From Astragalus membranaceus (Eukaryota; Streptophyta; Magnoliopsida; Fabales; Fabaceae): a stretch of 64,000 bases of DNA. This document shows positions 10,529-23,049 of this stretch, in pieces. The position numbers and the translations under genes were made by a program. The stretch covers positions 33,773,799-33,837,798 of the forward strand of contig CM076851.1 of NCBI GenBank assembly GCA_039519185.1. The letters are read 5' to 3'. Every line of letters starts with the position of its first letter. Position 1 is the first letter of the stretch. Under the pieces are notes generated by a model. The model was given only the letters and a program-made list of their open reading frames with translations, searched no databases and had not been told where the DNA came from.

Positions 10529-12472
10529 ACTCTCCCCCACTTAGAATATTTTCGTCCTCGAAAATTTACCTACCCACACGAACCCTCCTCCACTAACAAC
10601 CAAAGCCATCTAGACAACTATCACTATCTACCATGCTGATCACTACTGCTTTAGTTACCGGCGATAAGTGATTGGGCGGCCGTCCCTCCTACTTGTTCAG
10701 CCAGGTAACTCAAGCACTAACAATCAGACCCATTCTCCAGAGGTTCTATAAGGATCCTTGATAGGGGTTTGAGCGTGATCCTGCCGGTACCACACGATCA
10801 CCCCCAAACTCTATTAAAGTTCCTTCTTAATATAGTATGCCAGGACTCCGCTGCGCTACTCTGATAAACTGACTTGTAGATATTATTCGTGTTCTACCTC
10901 ACTCATCTGTCTCTACGGTGCCTCATAGGTTTCATCACAACTTCACAACAAGGTTTACAGAGTGCATAACAGTTGCAAGGCAAGCCACATAATCAACAAC
11001 ACGACAATGACGACGACAACATCAACAAACAACAACAATAACAGCAACAACTAAAATTGCCACTCAGGCGACATCAATGACTAAATTCGCCACTCAGGCG
11101 ACATCAACAACGACAAAACCACAACATTGGCCATAGGCCTACAACACAAAATCCGTCACAACAATTTGGGCCATATCGGCGTTACCCACAACAAAACAAT
11201 TGGGCCATTCAGCGGTACCCAAAGAAAAACAATGTGGGCCATCCGGCGTTACCCACGACACAACAGTGTGGACTATTCGGCGATATCCACGACACAGCAA
11301 TGTCGGCCATTCGGCAATACCCACGACACAACAACGTAATCAACATAGACAATAACGACATAGGCGACATCAACATAAGCAACCACACGGCAACAACATA
11401 GCAACGACATAAGCAACAACATGGCACATGTGATTTTTAATTCGATTTCTATGATCATGGCAATCATCAAGCAACTTTAGGGCATGGGAAATATCAACAC
11501 ATAATAAAATCGTTCAATCAAGGCATTAAGACATAACCAACACATAAAAATCATGACGCATACACATGGTAATCATGGAACAATTCACAGTTAACATTAC
11601 AACAATACACAATGCTAAATAGTTGAGTTAAACTAATTAAATCAATTTTTATGTATATAAAATACATATATGAGTAATCCAAAATAAAAATAATTTAACC
11701 AATTTAATAGAAGTGCACGACCAATCTTAGCACACCTTATCATTCTAAGATTTCCAAGCCACGTAACACAATTAAAAAAAAAGAAACAAAAAAAAATAGT
11801 AACAATGATCAAATCATAAAATGGGTAACACCAAGGTATAATAAACCTTGAAAACAACTACATCTAATTTCTGTCATAAGAATTTAAGAAATTAGTAATC
11901 GAAGGATTTAAGAATTAACAGGTCTTACCATAGGCAGTAATCGAAAACGGTACGACACATAAATGATGAAGTGGCAACTTAAAACAATTAATCAAGAAAA
12001 TCTCATGAAACACTCAACTGATTAACACACGATAAAAACACGTTATAACAACGACATTATGCATGTGAACATCTTGCGATATGAACTAACTTAATAGAGG
12101 TGCACAATTAGACTAAATACTCATGTCATTCTTAGTCACCAAATCGCACAACACAAATAATTTCTTAACAACAGCAAGGTCAAATCCTAGAAGGTCAGAC
12201 TAATGAAGTCGGGATTCAGAGAACAACAATACAAAGCAAAAGTAGAATCACCGAGTCCACACAGAGAAAACATAATACAGCACACAATACCAGTAGGGGC
12301 ATCTCCCCCACTAGTTCTCTTACCATCAGCAGCTTTCTGTTTACTTGTACCTGCAGGGGCATCACTACAACACAAACAATGGTTAGGACTAAAAGACAAC
12401 AGTTGGTCGTTAACCGACACAACGACTCGACGACTTGGCCGGACGGACCAACCATTGCTCTGATACCACTAA
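10529..12472 (-). other. Non-coding interior of the 6.7-kb element
   Basis: It starts (plus-strand view) with the complement of the purine tract AAGTGGGGGAGAGT, next to the 3' LTR. A degenerate tandem repeat of about 45 bp, containing GGGCCATTCGGC-type units and AACAATG/ACCCACGAC words, spans about 11145-11335, and CAACAACGACA-type repeats flank it. No gag or pol homology is visible. This is a deletion derivative or a LARD-like element. Confidence 0.7.
12457..12468 (-). other. Primer-binding site (tRNA-iMet)
   Basis: TGGTATCAGAGC on the minus strand, four bases inside the 5' LTR end. It fixes the orientation of the 6.7-kb element. Confidence 0.85.
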
Positions 12473-14845
12473 TGTAACACCCCCTTCTAATCAACTAGAA
12501 TTTAATTAATTTAAAATCAGAGCTTTCAAAAACCTTTTGAGCACAACCACAAGAGGGTGCCACATTTCAAAACAACAACATATAAGAAACGCCAATTTGA
12601 CTCATAAAACCATAAGGCACGATACATAGCACCACAAATATTCTGCTTAGTTTACATCAACGTAATTATAATAATCATCGTAGCGGAATAACGTCAGGTA
12701 TTAAAGTAACAAAATACATCACCAAAATAGAAGTTTTGGAACATCAAATAAAACGACAAATGAACTAAGACGCCCCCCGGTGCTACGTATCAGAGCAGAC
12801 TCAACCAACTTTGAAGAAGGTACTAGATCACCTTCACTCGCTATCACCTGCACGTTGCCGAGATAAGAAGCAACATAAAAGCAGTAGGGTGAGTCTCTTT
12901 ACATAAATAATAACAAATAAGATAAGCCTCATATTAGAGAAGGCAACTAAATACACCAAATCACAACAGCGACAACATACACCATTAATTTTCAATCACC
13001 AAGAGACAACACCGAATGTATGAATAGTGCATGAAATGCAACCCAACTCCAAGGGCATATGCATGTGGATCCATCATCACCTTAATAATAGCCTTGAGGG
13101 CACTCACCAAAATAAGGCCGAAGCCTTCTGCTCACCAATCATTTATCATAAGGCCGAAGCCTTCTGCTCACCAATAAAAACGCATGATTATGTGACGCCA
13201 TGAACAATGCCTCATACACACCAAAATCACCACAACAATGCAATAGCATGCTCACCAATAAATCGATTAACTCACCAGTAGTTTTATTAACTCACCAACA
13301 CCAAAAGAAAGGTCGTAGACCACTCACCAATAATTTGCTTCGCCATTTTATACATATATATCACCATTTATACAACTCCATTTATAGTTCTAAGGCTAAC
13401 ACACCAATTACACCGTTCACCAAGTAAATACGGATTAAATTGTCACAAGGACTAAAACTACACCATGAGGACCAAAACAGCTCCAAGGGACTAAAACAGC
13501 ACCAAATATAAACAGCAAACAGCAACATTGATAATACAGCATCTTTAGAAAACAACAATATTAATTTCAGGAAACAGCAACGTTAATTTCAGAAAACAGC
13601 AACATAAAGTTTAGAAAAACAGCAACATTAACTTGGAAAAACAGCAACATTTATCTTAAAAAAACAGCAACAGCATAGTTGAAAATACAGCAACAGCACC
13701 ATGGAAAATACAGCAACAGCACTATTTTAAAAACAGTGACAGCAACATCTTAAAACAAAAACAGCAACAGCAACCTTTTAAAATAGTGACAGCAACATTA
13801 AACCAAAACAGCAACAGCAACTTATTTTATACTCACAGATTACTTCCAGAAATTTGACCTAACTTTGGAGACTCATAACTTGAGCTACACAAATCCAAAT
13901 TTAACCAAACCAGTGCCAAAATGACCAAAATTAAGTCTATTTTCTAACAAAATATGTCCTATAATTTTTGGACAAACGAAAGGTTTCCAGTTTTAAAAAT
14001 ACAGAACCTACGTCCAGAATACTCCCAGATTATTGACCTAACTTGTGGAGCCTATAACTAGAGTTACACAACTCCAAATCGAACGAAACTAGCGCCAAAA
14101 CGACCGGCGTGAAGTCTATTTTCAAGAACAATTAAACACGAAATTTTTGGACTGACCTAATAGTCCCAGTTTCAAGAAAACCGAAACAGTGTGACAACTC
14201 TCCTATTTTTTCTTTATTCAATTTCATTGGGTCAACATAACAAACACCCTACATACACCATTAGTAATCAAAATTCATCCCAACACCCATCAACATAGCA
14301 TCACCAATTTAAATTCAACGTCAAACATAACATGAAAACAACACCACAATTCAATCAACAACATCAAAATCAAGCAATTAACTATTCCTAAACCTAACTC
14401 ATATGATTGCTAATCTTATAGGTTATTATGAATAAAAGAGAACCCCCTAACCTTTGTTAATTGAAGAGTTCAACAAGATTTCTAGCAAGCCACCAAAGAC
14501 ACCAACGATCCAAGCTTCTTCTCCCTTGAAGCTCCACGCGGAACCCCCTCCCTTGCCCTAGAACACGTCGCGCCTCTTCTCTCTCACTCTTCTCACTCGC
14601 GACTTCCTTTCCTTTTCTTCTCTCTATTTTACGATTCCTTCTTTTCTTTTTCCTCTCCTATGCGAAATGCCTTCACCTCACTAACACCTTGGGCTTGGAT
14701 CGCGGGCTTCCTCGAACTTAAGCCCGGTCACTAGCACCACCCCCCTGATTTAATAAAATACCATTTTATTATTTCTAATATTTTTCCACAACCTAATTCC
14801 CAATAATTAATTAAATAAATAGCCAATTATTTTTGGGGCGTTACA
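12473..14845 (-). repeat. 5' LTR of the 6.7-kb element (2373 bp)
   Basis: Same start, end and internal repeats as the copy at 8136-10528. The ACAGCAACA tract is one unit shorter here. The following TCGTT (14846-14850) is the right target duplication. Confidence 0.9.
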
Positions 14846-15376
14846 TCGTTCATCTTTGCGGGGGCCGAGGTTGCACCGACCTCGTCGGCCATGTCGTCCT
14901 CTTCGTAATCAATGAACCTCTGAGCCCGCCTCAGGAAGTCTTCCAGGTTCCGGGGTCGGCGAACACCGACGTTGATCATGAAGAGGCTCTTCTTGCGGAG
15001 CCCGTGTCTCATGAATAAGAGTTTGATCTTGTCTTCTAGATGCCTTACGTTGTTGGCTTCTTTGTTGAGCCGCTCGATGTATTCACGCAAGGTCTCATTT
15101 TCTCCTTGTTTCACAGCTTTGAGGACGTCCACCGACTTGGGCTTCAGCCTTGACGCAGTCCTGTCTACGAGGAGAACGGCTTCGAGACGACGAAAAACTA
15201 TATAGCTTGGGGCTTGGTGGAGTTGGAGGGGTGCGAGAACCTCCGCGTCGGCCCGTCCTTCGGGGAGGGGACCTGTGAACGTGGCGCCTGTGAGCTAACT
15301 TCCTTCGAGGGGGAGAACGGTGTTGCTTTGAGGCGACGGTGCGTCGGTCTAGACACTTGTCTTTTAACCGAGCTAA
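14846..15376 (-). pseudogene. gypsy-B gag, central part (Retrotrans_gag)
   Basis: The frame contains SVDVLKAVKQGENETLREY and IERLNKEANNV, the conserved end of the plant retrotransposon gag domain (normally Q-x-x-x-E-x-LRxYxxRF). An RRAQRFIDYEE helix follows. On the 5' side another frame runs ARLKDKCLDRRTV and then an Arg/Ser/Pro-rich stretch. The N-terminal half of the gag domain is missing and the frames shift near 15140. It continues into the fragment at 7055-8135 when the 6.7-kb element is removed. Confidence 0.65.
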
Positions 15377-15381
15377 GATGG

Positions 15382-16928
15382 TGATAACTCTATTTTATAT
15401 AGAGTTATTCGTATGTTTAAACTTAGTAAATTGCTCTCTTTCAAGCAAAGATAAAGAGTTTATATAGTATTTTATGTAATATGTGATAACTTGAGTGTTT
15501 GACATGGTTATAGTTGATAATAGGCCATTTTGGATATATTGTGGTATGTTTGATAAGTTTGTTTAGTGCAGTCTAGATGCTCCTGCATCAAATGCTCCTG
15601 CATTGATTCTGCACTTATAACTGCACTGGTTTAGCACAATGCTACTGCACTGCAACTGCATTGCCTGAAGGTTGGAGCCATCCACTTGCACATCCACTTG
15701 CCATCCACTTGCATTTGATGACCTCATGCTTGGTCTCCTAAAGCAAGAACACCTCGTATTTCGTTGCCTCCAATTCCCACATAGCTATGAAGAGTCATCA
15801 ACGTAGGGACACGTGTTCTTATCTCATTTGACCTCCCTATACATTTGATTGAAGACTTCACATGGGAATCAACTGCTGTAAAGTAACCATGAATACAGCC
15901 ACCAAAGTTACTTCAACATGAAGGAAGGAAGCACCTCTCTTGAAGACTATAAAAGGACCTCACTCCTTCACTTGAAGATAGATCACAATCCATAAGTTAG
16001 ATTTAAATTTCAATATATATAGTTTGTTTCTATTTTGTAAGAAGGAAAGGAAGGAAGTGACAAATCCTCCTTACCTCAATTTCATAGTTTTATCAAAGTG
16101 CTAAGAAGCTAATGCAACTACATTGCTAGGAGGATTCATGCTAAGAGCTACAACTTGTGTAAACTCTATCTTGTTGTTTCTCTTTTGTGATTTCACTTAT
16201 ATAAACATGTTCTATTCTGTTTATATTTGCCTCGCAATGTCTATGTTGAGCTAAACCTCTCTTAGTTGGAATGTTCTAACCATTTAATGAACTTTTAAGT
16301 AAGTTTAATACAAGTATATGATGTGTGCACTTTAGTTCTTGCTTGATAATACTTTCAACACTTATTTTTAGATTGATCACTTAGAATAGGTAGATTTGTA
16401 AAAGCAGACATGGTTTACAATTAAGAACTCAAGAACTAATATGGGTGAGTGTTTTACATAAAGGAAACTTTGTGAAAACCATACTAAGTCCTAGACATAG
16501 GATAGTATAGTCCATAGGGTGATACTGTGGGTACTTTAAAAGACAAGAGTGAACTTATTTAGCAAGCCTAGACATAGGAAGCTTGTAATGAAACTCTGAA
16601 GAAAGTGACTGAAAGGCACACAACTAATGCAACAGCATTCAGTGCAACTGCATCATAACTGCATTAAACACTTATAAGTAAATTACTTGGGGAAGGCATT
16701 CCAACTAGCTTTTCTCTATTTGCATTACAACTACTTACACCTTGCTTTATTCTAACTTACTTGTGATACTCACCAATATCAATTATCTTGTTAAATTAGT
16801 TACTTTTCTCTAAATTACATAATATTGACTTTTGAAAGAGTTCATCAATCCCTGTGGGTTCGACCTGTTCTAAACACTGTATTACTTGTTATGGACTGTG
16901 TATACTTGCACATGTTTTCCCCACACCA
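15382..16928 (+). mobile_element. Solo LTR (1547 bp) inside gypsy-B gag
   Basis: It begins TGATAAC and ends CACACCA, flanked by GATGG at 15377-15381 and 16929-16933. A TATA box (TATAAAAG, 15948-15955) gives plus orientation. It contains a TGCA-rich degenerate repeat (about 15570-15670, words such as TGCTCCTGCAT). No internal region, PBS or second LTR is attached, so it is a recombination remnant. Confidence 0.85.
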
Positions 16929-16933
16929 GATGG

Positions 16934-17222
16934 CAGGCGTGTTAGCTCGGATAGCTCCAACCTCTTCCTCCATTTGGGTCAGGCGCTATTCCTGTTGTGC
17001 AAAGTCGCGGCTTCGGTGATCTAAGAGATCCAGTAATTGGTTTACCGCCTGGACTAGAATCGGGACGGCCTCGGGCACTGGCTGAGGCGAGAGTAACGGT
17101 GCAGAGAGGTCTTCCTCAATTGGAACCTGTTGGACATGTCCCTCGGGGGTCTGATTAGGTCGGGGGACGACTTCAATCACACTTCGGCTACGCGGTTGGC
17201 TACGAGTCGGAGGTCATCCTCG
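16934..17222 (-). pseudogene. gypsy-B gag N-terminal part
   Basis: The frame includes SVIEVVPRPNQTPEGHV and a Pro-rich segment, then LLDLLDHRSRDFAQQE followed by a stop (TAG) and continuing MEEEVGAIRANT, a short amphipathic helix typical of gypsy gag N-termini. It joins the fragment after the solo LTR in phase (TPAI-LARL). Confidence 0.6.
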
Positions 17223-17227
17223 TGGAG

Positions 17228-18281
17228 TGATCAGTGTATTTTAATGCACTATTTATAGCTTTGCACTTGGTATTTTTGATTGCGTTCTGTGTCTAATATT
17301 TAAGTCTTAGCGCCTTTCTAGATTTTGGGTCTTATTTGAACAATATAGTAATTTCTTGATTAATTGCTGTTTTAATTTCATATTGACCCCTATCTACTCT
17401 GTAGGTCATAACTTTGGCTGTGGTTATCCGATTGAGGCGTGCGAGCATGCGTTGGAAAGCTAAGGAAAAGAGCTACAATTCTTCTGTTGAGTTCGAAACC
17501 CAGTCGTGAAGGTGAAAACTGCGAATTACCGAAGCCGTACTATGTAAAACGGCTTTTGGGCCGAATATTAGTTTGTTAACGGGCTTTTATCCAATAACCC
17601 ATTTAGGGATTAGGTATTTCGTTTTAGTCTTATAGATATGGCTGGTCAGTAGCCGTTTTACCTATCTTACGCATTATTCTCAACTTTACAAAACTTTTGT
17701 GCTCTAGCCTCCATGGAAGCCTAAACTCCTAAGTCGATTCATCGGTGAAAGGCTGTCGTTTAAGGATTTTGAGGTTCGGTGTCTAATGTTGTTTTGTTTA
17801 TTTCGTTTTTAGTTTTCACTTCTTTCTTTTCTATCAATTCCACATTTGAATTCTTTGTTTGCAATTTTCCTCTTTGTGTGATGCTTAATTACCCAAATTC
17901 GATTTACCTGCAATACGCGAATCGTTTATGTATGACGCTTGTTTATATGTGAATCTGTTTTGGCAACTCTTAACTATTAGAGTTATTTAGTCGCTTGTTT
18001 TATTTAATTCGAGTAGGAATTGATAGAGGATTGATTGAATTCAGTTATGATATCGATTGTGTTTAGTGGCGCTTGTTCACCATCACAACTGATTGAACAT
18101 GTTGTTTTCCCCTTAAACATAACTTGTTTTCTACAAAAACTCCCCATTTTATTGTTAATTTTGTGCTTGTTGTTGGTAATCTTAATCTTAGAGGTCTTTG
18201 TGAGACGACCAAGGTTAACTCACCTTGATACTACATTTTAATACTTTCAAATTATTTTGACTCGCGTACGACTGCAGATCA
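17228..18281 (+). mobile_element. Solo LTR (1054 bp) inserted three codons into gypsy-B gag
   Basis: It begins TGATCAGTG and ends CTGCAGATCA (TGATC/GATCA ends), flanked by TGGAG at 17223-17227 and 18282-18286. The gag start codon and second and third codons (ATG GCT CCA) lie on the far side, at 18290-18282. The plus orientation is a guess from the T-rich 3' end. Confidence 0.85.
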
Positions 18282-18290
18282 TGGAGCCAT
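18282..18290 (-). other. gypsy-B gag start (first three codons)
   Basis: ATGGCTCCA on the minus strand, 30 nt past the PBS. Removing the solo LTR restores MAPRGMTSDS. Confidence 0.6.
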
Positions 18291-18320
18291 AGGGATAGAT
18301 TGAGTTGATGAATAGTAAAC

Positions 18321-18338
18321 TCCCACTGTGGTCGCCAA
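18321..18338 (-). other. gypsy-B primer-binding site
   Basis: TTGGCGACCACAGTGGGA on the minus strand, abutting the LTR end TAACA. It resembles the TTGGCGCC/TGGCGAC-type PBS of Tat-lineage gypsy elements. Confidence 0.55.
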
Positions 18339-18820
18339 TGTTACGTAGCTAGCCTTGGATTCTCGGATCCGGAGTCGGCAATGGGTATCTGATGTGTAGT
18401 GATTATCTTTTCTTGGCTCTGGGTCGGATGGATGCTTCGAAGGTCGGAATCTTCCAAGGTAAGAATCGTCAAGGTCGCGTTCTTCCGAAGCTGGACCCGG
18501 CGGGATCGAGTACCTGTAGACACTCCGATGCTAAAGTCAGAAAACAGAAGTCAGTGGGATGCAAATGAGCGAAGCGTACCTGGATATGTGGGTAGGACCC
18601 GTATTTATAGACGCGGAGCACCGGGGGTTCGCGGGTTGCGCCCGATCCAGACCGTTGGATTCAAGCGCTTTGATCTGGTCCGTTGATTTATGATTCGATG
18701 GCGTGATACCTTGCTGGACCGAATTTCTTGGGGAATGGGCCCATTATAGTCGCGGATTGGGCCTCTAGGACCGATCCGGAACATAAGGGTTGGTGCACCC
18801 CTTGTGCGCCCTTATATACA
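18339..18820 (-). repeat. gypsy-B 5' LTR (about 482 bp)
   Basis: On the plus strand it reads TGTTACG to TATACA. A TATA box (CTATAAATA, complement of the word near 18600-18612) points to minus-strand transcription. The outer end is placed at the last plausible CA before sequence of different character and is not confirmed by a second LTR. Confidence 0.5.
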
Positions 18821-18854
18821 ATTGCTTATCTAAAAAAAGAGTCTAGAGCTCTCA

Positions 18855-19082
18855 GGGTATGTTTGAGAGGAGGATCTAGGAGGGTTTTGGAGGGCTTGGT
18901 CTATATTTTAATATCTATTTGAGTTTTCGAAAAATTGAAAGAATAACATGTTAGGTAATGATAAAACATTGTTAATCACATTTCATTTTTGTTTAGAAAT
19001 ATTTTATAGCTTTCTAAATTTAGAAATGAAAATCAAATCCTCCTCTCCCCTCCCCACCTAAACTCTCCATCCAAACATACCC
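18855..19082. repeat. Tourist/Harbinger-like MITE (228 bp)
   Basis: Perfect 11-bp terminal inverted repeats GGGTATGTTTG / CAAACATACCC with further imperfect inverted bases outside, and no coding capacity. The target duplication is not clear. Confidence 0.55.
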
Positions 19083-19144
19083 AGAGTGTTTTTCCTTTTA
19101 ATTTTTAATCAGAAGTTACAATTTAAAAATAATATTTGAAATAT

Positions 19145-19717
19145 AGTAAGTGGAATGCCAACATGTGTAGGAATTATAAGAGTGCAAAGATGCGTCAAAC
19201 ATTTAGTTAACACGTCATATTTTGATTAGGCCAAATTCAATATTGGTCTAGCATTTCAGAATTATCAAAATAGAGAGACTAAAATTGCGAAAAAAAAATG
19301 GGGGGGCTAAAATCACAAATGGCCTATAATAAATGAATACAAGTGCAATTAAGCATTTTTCTAACAATTACTAAACTTTTCAGTAACCATTATACAACAC
19401 TCCAATGATCAGTACATACTAACCACAATTTAGTGTTTGTGTGGTTAGTACAATCCAATGATTAGTACATACTAAGCACAATTTAGTGTTTGTGTGGTTA
19501 CCGAATTTTTTTATTGATGGGAAAATGACTATTATGCTCATTTAGTAACAATTACTAAGGAATTCCTTAGTACTCTAAGTCAGCCTCATTTTTCTTAACT
19601 GTCTTTATTGTTTACAGACTCTCAAATCTTGCAACGTAAGTTAAATCCGATGCAATTTAATTTTTACTTCATACAAACTCAAATTTCTGGAAAAAAAAAA
19701 CTGAAATTCCCATCGAA
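19145..19717. repeat. Dispersed repeat, copy 1
   Basis: It matches 57925-58290 in blocks. Examples are the block containing CGTCATATTTTGATTAGGCC, the 'GACTAAAATTGC' block with a following G-run, and the block CAAATCTTGCAACG near 19620. Copy 1 carries about 230 bp extra (about 19360-19590). That insert holds a 56-bp tandem duplication (about 19402-19500, word CACAATTTAGTGTTTGTGTG twice). Confidence 0.7.
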
Positions 19718-19725
19718 GTTGTGAT

Positions 19726-20611
19726 TAGGGGTGTTCACGGGTTGGTTTGGATGGATTTTGACTAAATCCGATATCCGAACCAATAAATTTTATTCGGTTT
19801 GGATTGGTTTGGATCTTGAGTATTTTTCTATAAAATCCAAACCGAACCAACCCGATATTGGATGGATTGGTGTGGATTGGGCTCACGGGTCATACGCTAA
19901 CAATGTTAAATTAGTAAAACATGAAATGCGACAAATGTTTATAATAACCACCAAAACTAAACTAAATCATAATTTAGTAAATACATCAAATCCAAACTCC
20001 AAAGTTAAAACTTAATGACAAAATAAAAAGATAAAGAGTCTAAGCACATAGCAACAAGTGCCTTTAAATTTATTAGAGTCTTCAAAGTTCAAACACATAA
20101 AATGCCAAATAAAAGCTTCAATGTGGCTGCCAAAACAAACTTCTTTTTGTTCAACCCATCCAAGCCATAATCCTGAGAAAGAACGAAGAAGCATTAAAAA
20201 AATTGATACTTATCGGCACATTGAAAAAGTGAATAAATACTAACAATCTTAATATGAATAAATGTTGTTTATGGGAGCCGTTAAAAATTCTGATATCAAT
20301 GCACCTTGGAAATATGGGCATGAATGATTCTATTGAATGGATGTGACTTTGTGAGAATTGAGAAAGAGGGAGGTTGAAGAAGAGTAATAGTCAGTCCCTT
20401 GAGTATCTAGCTCGTTGTCACTAGTGGTAGTACGGGTTCACGGTTTGGTTCGGGTTTAAATTTTAAAATTCGTTATCCGAACCAAATTAGTACGGATTTT
20501 TACGGGTTGGTTCAGATTTGACCCGAACACAAAAATTATCTGAATCAAACACTTCGGTTTGGGTTGGGCTACGGGTTAGTTCGGATTTATCCAAACCACT
20601 GAACACCCCTA
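19726..20611. mobile_element. Non-autonomous hAT element (886 bp)
   Basis: Perfect 12-bp terminal inverted repeats TAGGGGTGTTCA / TGAACACCCCTA, flanked by the exact 8-bp duplication GTTGTGAT (19718-19725 and 20612-20619), which is diagnostic of hAT. Sub-terminal regions are rich in GGTTTGGNTTGG/CCAAACC words on both sides. No transposase frame. Confidence 0.9.
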
Positions 20612-20619
20612 GTTGTGAT

Positions 20620-21284
<665 letters not shown>

Positions 21285-21289
21285 ATATC

Positions 21290-21652
21290 TGTTACGATCG
21301 GTTTCTCTGGATGAGAAAGGACCGAACACGAGTTATGATGTGTTCTCTGCATGGAATGTAAAGAACAAGTATTGAATGAGAGAAATGCACGTGGGATCCG
21401 TTTATTGGCCTCTGAGGGCGGTAATTATATTACAATGCTCATTAATAGTAATAAATATACTTAATGGTCGAGTAGACCGTTACAGACTGGGAGGAGGGGA
21501 ATCAGGGATATTTCCCTCTGATTCCTCTGATTATGTTTCTTTCCTTTCTGGTAGAGGTAGAAACGAGGTATTTTGGGTCGATCGGCCAGTCATCAAGGGA
21601 GGTCCTTCAGAAGCCGAGCAAATGTGTATGCCGGCTGGTCTGGATGGGAACA
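21290..21652 (-). repeat. gypsy-C 3' LTR (363 bp)
   Basis: It aligns along its whole length with 52691-53039, with scattered substitutions and small indels that are clearly more numerous than between the copia LTRs. Confidence 0.85.
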
Positions 21653-22737
21653 GAGCCCTTCAAGCGGCAAGTGCGGAGCGCGAAGTCGTTCAAAACAAGT
21701 TGAGCTCTACTATATCGTAGCCCTTCAGTTGTTGAAGCAAAGTCTTCGGCTCCTCAACCCTTCGGCTAGGGGGTGAGGCTCCTTGTGTTGGTGCCTTGGC
21801 CTTCTTTCTTGCGTCCTCTGTCATTTTTCGTTGCGCCTCATTGTCTCTATGTTTGGGGACAAATATCCTTCTTTGAGTTCTCTGAGTAATCCCGTCGGCG
21901 TTTTGGTGCACGACGGGAATACTAGAGGACTCGAGGTTGGAGTCTTTGATCTGCAGGAGTTATGGATTTTTGCCAGTTGCTTCCTTTGTTTTTCTTCATG
22001 GAGGAATACTCATAGAACTCGAGGTGCCTGCTTCCGTTTGGGCAGAGCGCCTTGCTGTCCGCCCCCAGTCCTCTGCTTTCTTCGGGTTGAGATTCTAGAG
22101 GAGGAGCCTTTTGCTGCAGTCAGGGCGGTGGTGGTATCTTCTCGTCTCTTAGCCTCAGGTTGCTTCTGAAGGCGTTGTCGAGAGTGGGGGTGAAGCTACA
22201 TGTGTCCTTTCGAGGACTCTCTGCGGGCGGCCTTCCTTTTCGTGCATCTGTTTTGGGAGAGTCTTCTGCAAAGCAAGGAAACGTAGGAAGTCTCGGCAAT
22301 GACTCGACGGGGAACCGGTCGGCCTCGGTATTAGAATGAATATACATATGTTAATTTAATTATATTTTATTTTTATGATGTGCATTCGATATGCAAAAGT
22401 GGGTTATCTTGATGAATAAAACAACGTTTTGGATGGAGTTATACCTTGTTTGTTGTTTTTCGCCTTTTCCGCTCGGTTTGTTTGACGTTGCTCGAATCGT
22501 TCGGTATTTCAGTGGTTTCTGATCTGACGCCATGTCATGATTGTTGTGGAGTGACGCTTGAGGTGTGATTATTGCGCCTGTTTCCAAGGAGGGTCATGTC
22601 ATGACTTCTCCACTCGTGAATCGGCGCGTGTCTTCATCTAATGGTGGGATGCAAAAAGGTGTGTCGGTCCGTGCCGCATGATCCATGCCCCTCATTCACC
22701 GTTAGATGGAGCGTAGACTATCAGATCAGAGGCGTTC
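21653..22737. other. gypsy-C untranslated region between 3' LTR and antisense promoter
   Basis: GC-richer than the surroundings. Open frames on both strands are short, without recognisable domains and disagree with each other. Confidence 0.4.
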
Positions 22738-22738
22738 G

Positions 22739-22758
22739 TGTATATATATATATATATA
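22739..22758 (+). promoter_or_regulatory. TATA box of the gypsy-C antisense gene
   Basis: A TATATATA run ending ATATAAGC about 300 bp upstream of the first coding exon. A leader-like, pyrimidine-rich stretch follows. Confidence 0.5.
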
Positions 22759-23049
22759 AGCTTTAGTGTGTGCTGTTAGCACTTTCGTCACTTCGCATTC
22801 TTGCTTCGTCTTCCCTATTTTTTCTCTGGTTTTTCTTTGCCGCTTCGGGAGCTCGTTGTTCTTTTCGTTTGGCGTTTTACAGAGTCAATCCGCAGGGTCG
22901 TTTCTTCGCGCTCCTTCATTTAGTCGAATCAAGGTACGTGCTTGATTTAGATTTCTCCTTCGTTTGTTTGTCGTTTGAATGTTACATGTCTTTTGCCTTT
23001 TCGTTTTCCTCCTTTTGTTTTGTTGCCAAAACCTTGTTCCTGTTAAACA

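Larger units (their letters stand above)
8136..14845 (-). mobile_element. Complete non-autonomous Ty3/gypsy-like LTR element (6710 bp), Tekay/Del-like signals, no coding genes
   Basis: The two LTRs (8136-10528 and 12473-14845) begin TGTAAC and end GTTACA. Target duplications are TCGTT on both sides. A tRNA-iMet primer-binding site lies beside the right LTR and a purine tract beside the left one, so the element reads on the minus strand. The interior is only 1944 bp and encodes no gag or pol. Family placement (chromovirus Tekay/Del-like) is inferred from the LTR start, the PBS and the purine tract, not from protein. The LTRs are near-identical by eye, differing by scattered substitutions and one missing repeat unit, so the insertion is fairly young. 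Confidence 0.85.
6993..18820 (-). mobile_element. Decayed Ty3/gypsy element gypsy-B, truncated at its 3' side and split by three insertions
   Basis: Minus-strand order: 5' LTR (18820-18339), PBS, gag ATG (18290), gag segments, gag zinc-finger and protease, ending about 6993 without reverse transcriptase or 3' LTR. Three elements interrupt gag at 17228-18281, 15382-16928 and 8136-14845. Each is flanked by an exact 5-bp repeat, and removing each one plus one repeat joins the gag reading frames. About 2.2 kb of original element remains. Confidence 0.75.

Noticed and set aside
21653..22737. Possible host gene in the GC-rich block after the gypsy-C LTR
   Set aside because: Short conflicting frames without domains; best explained as element UTR.
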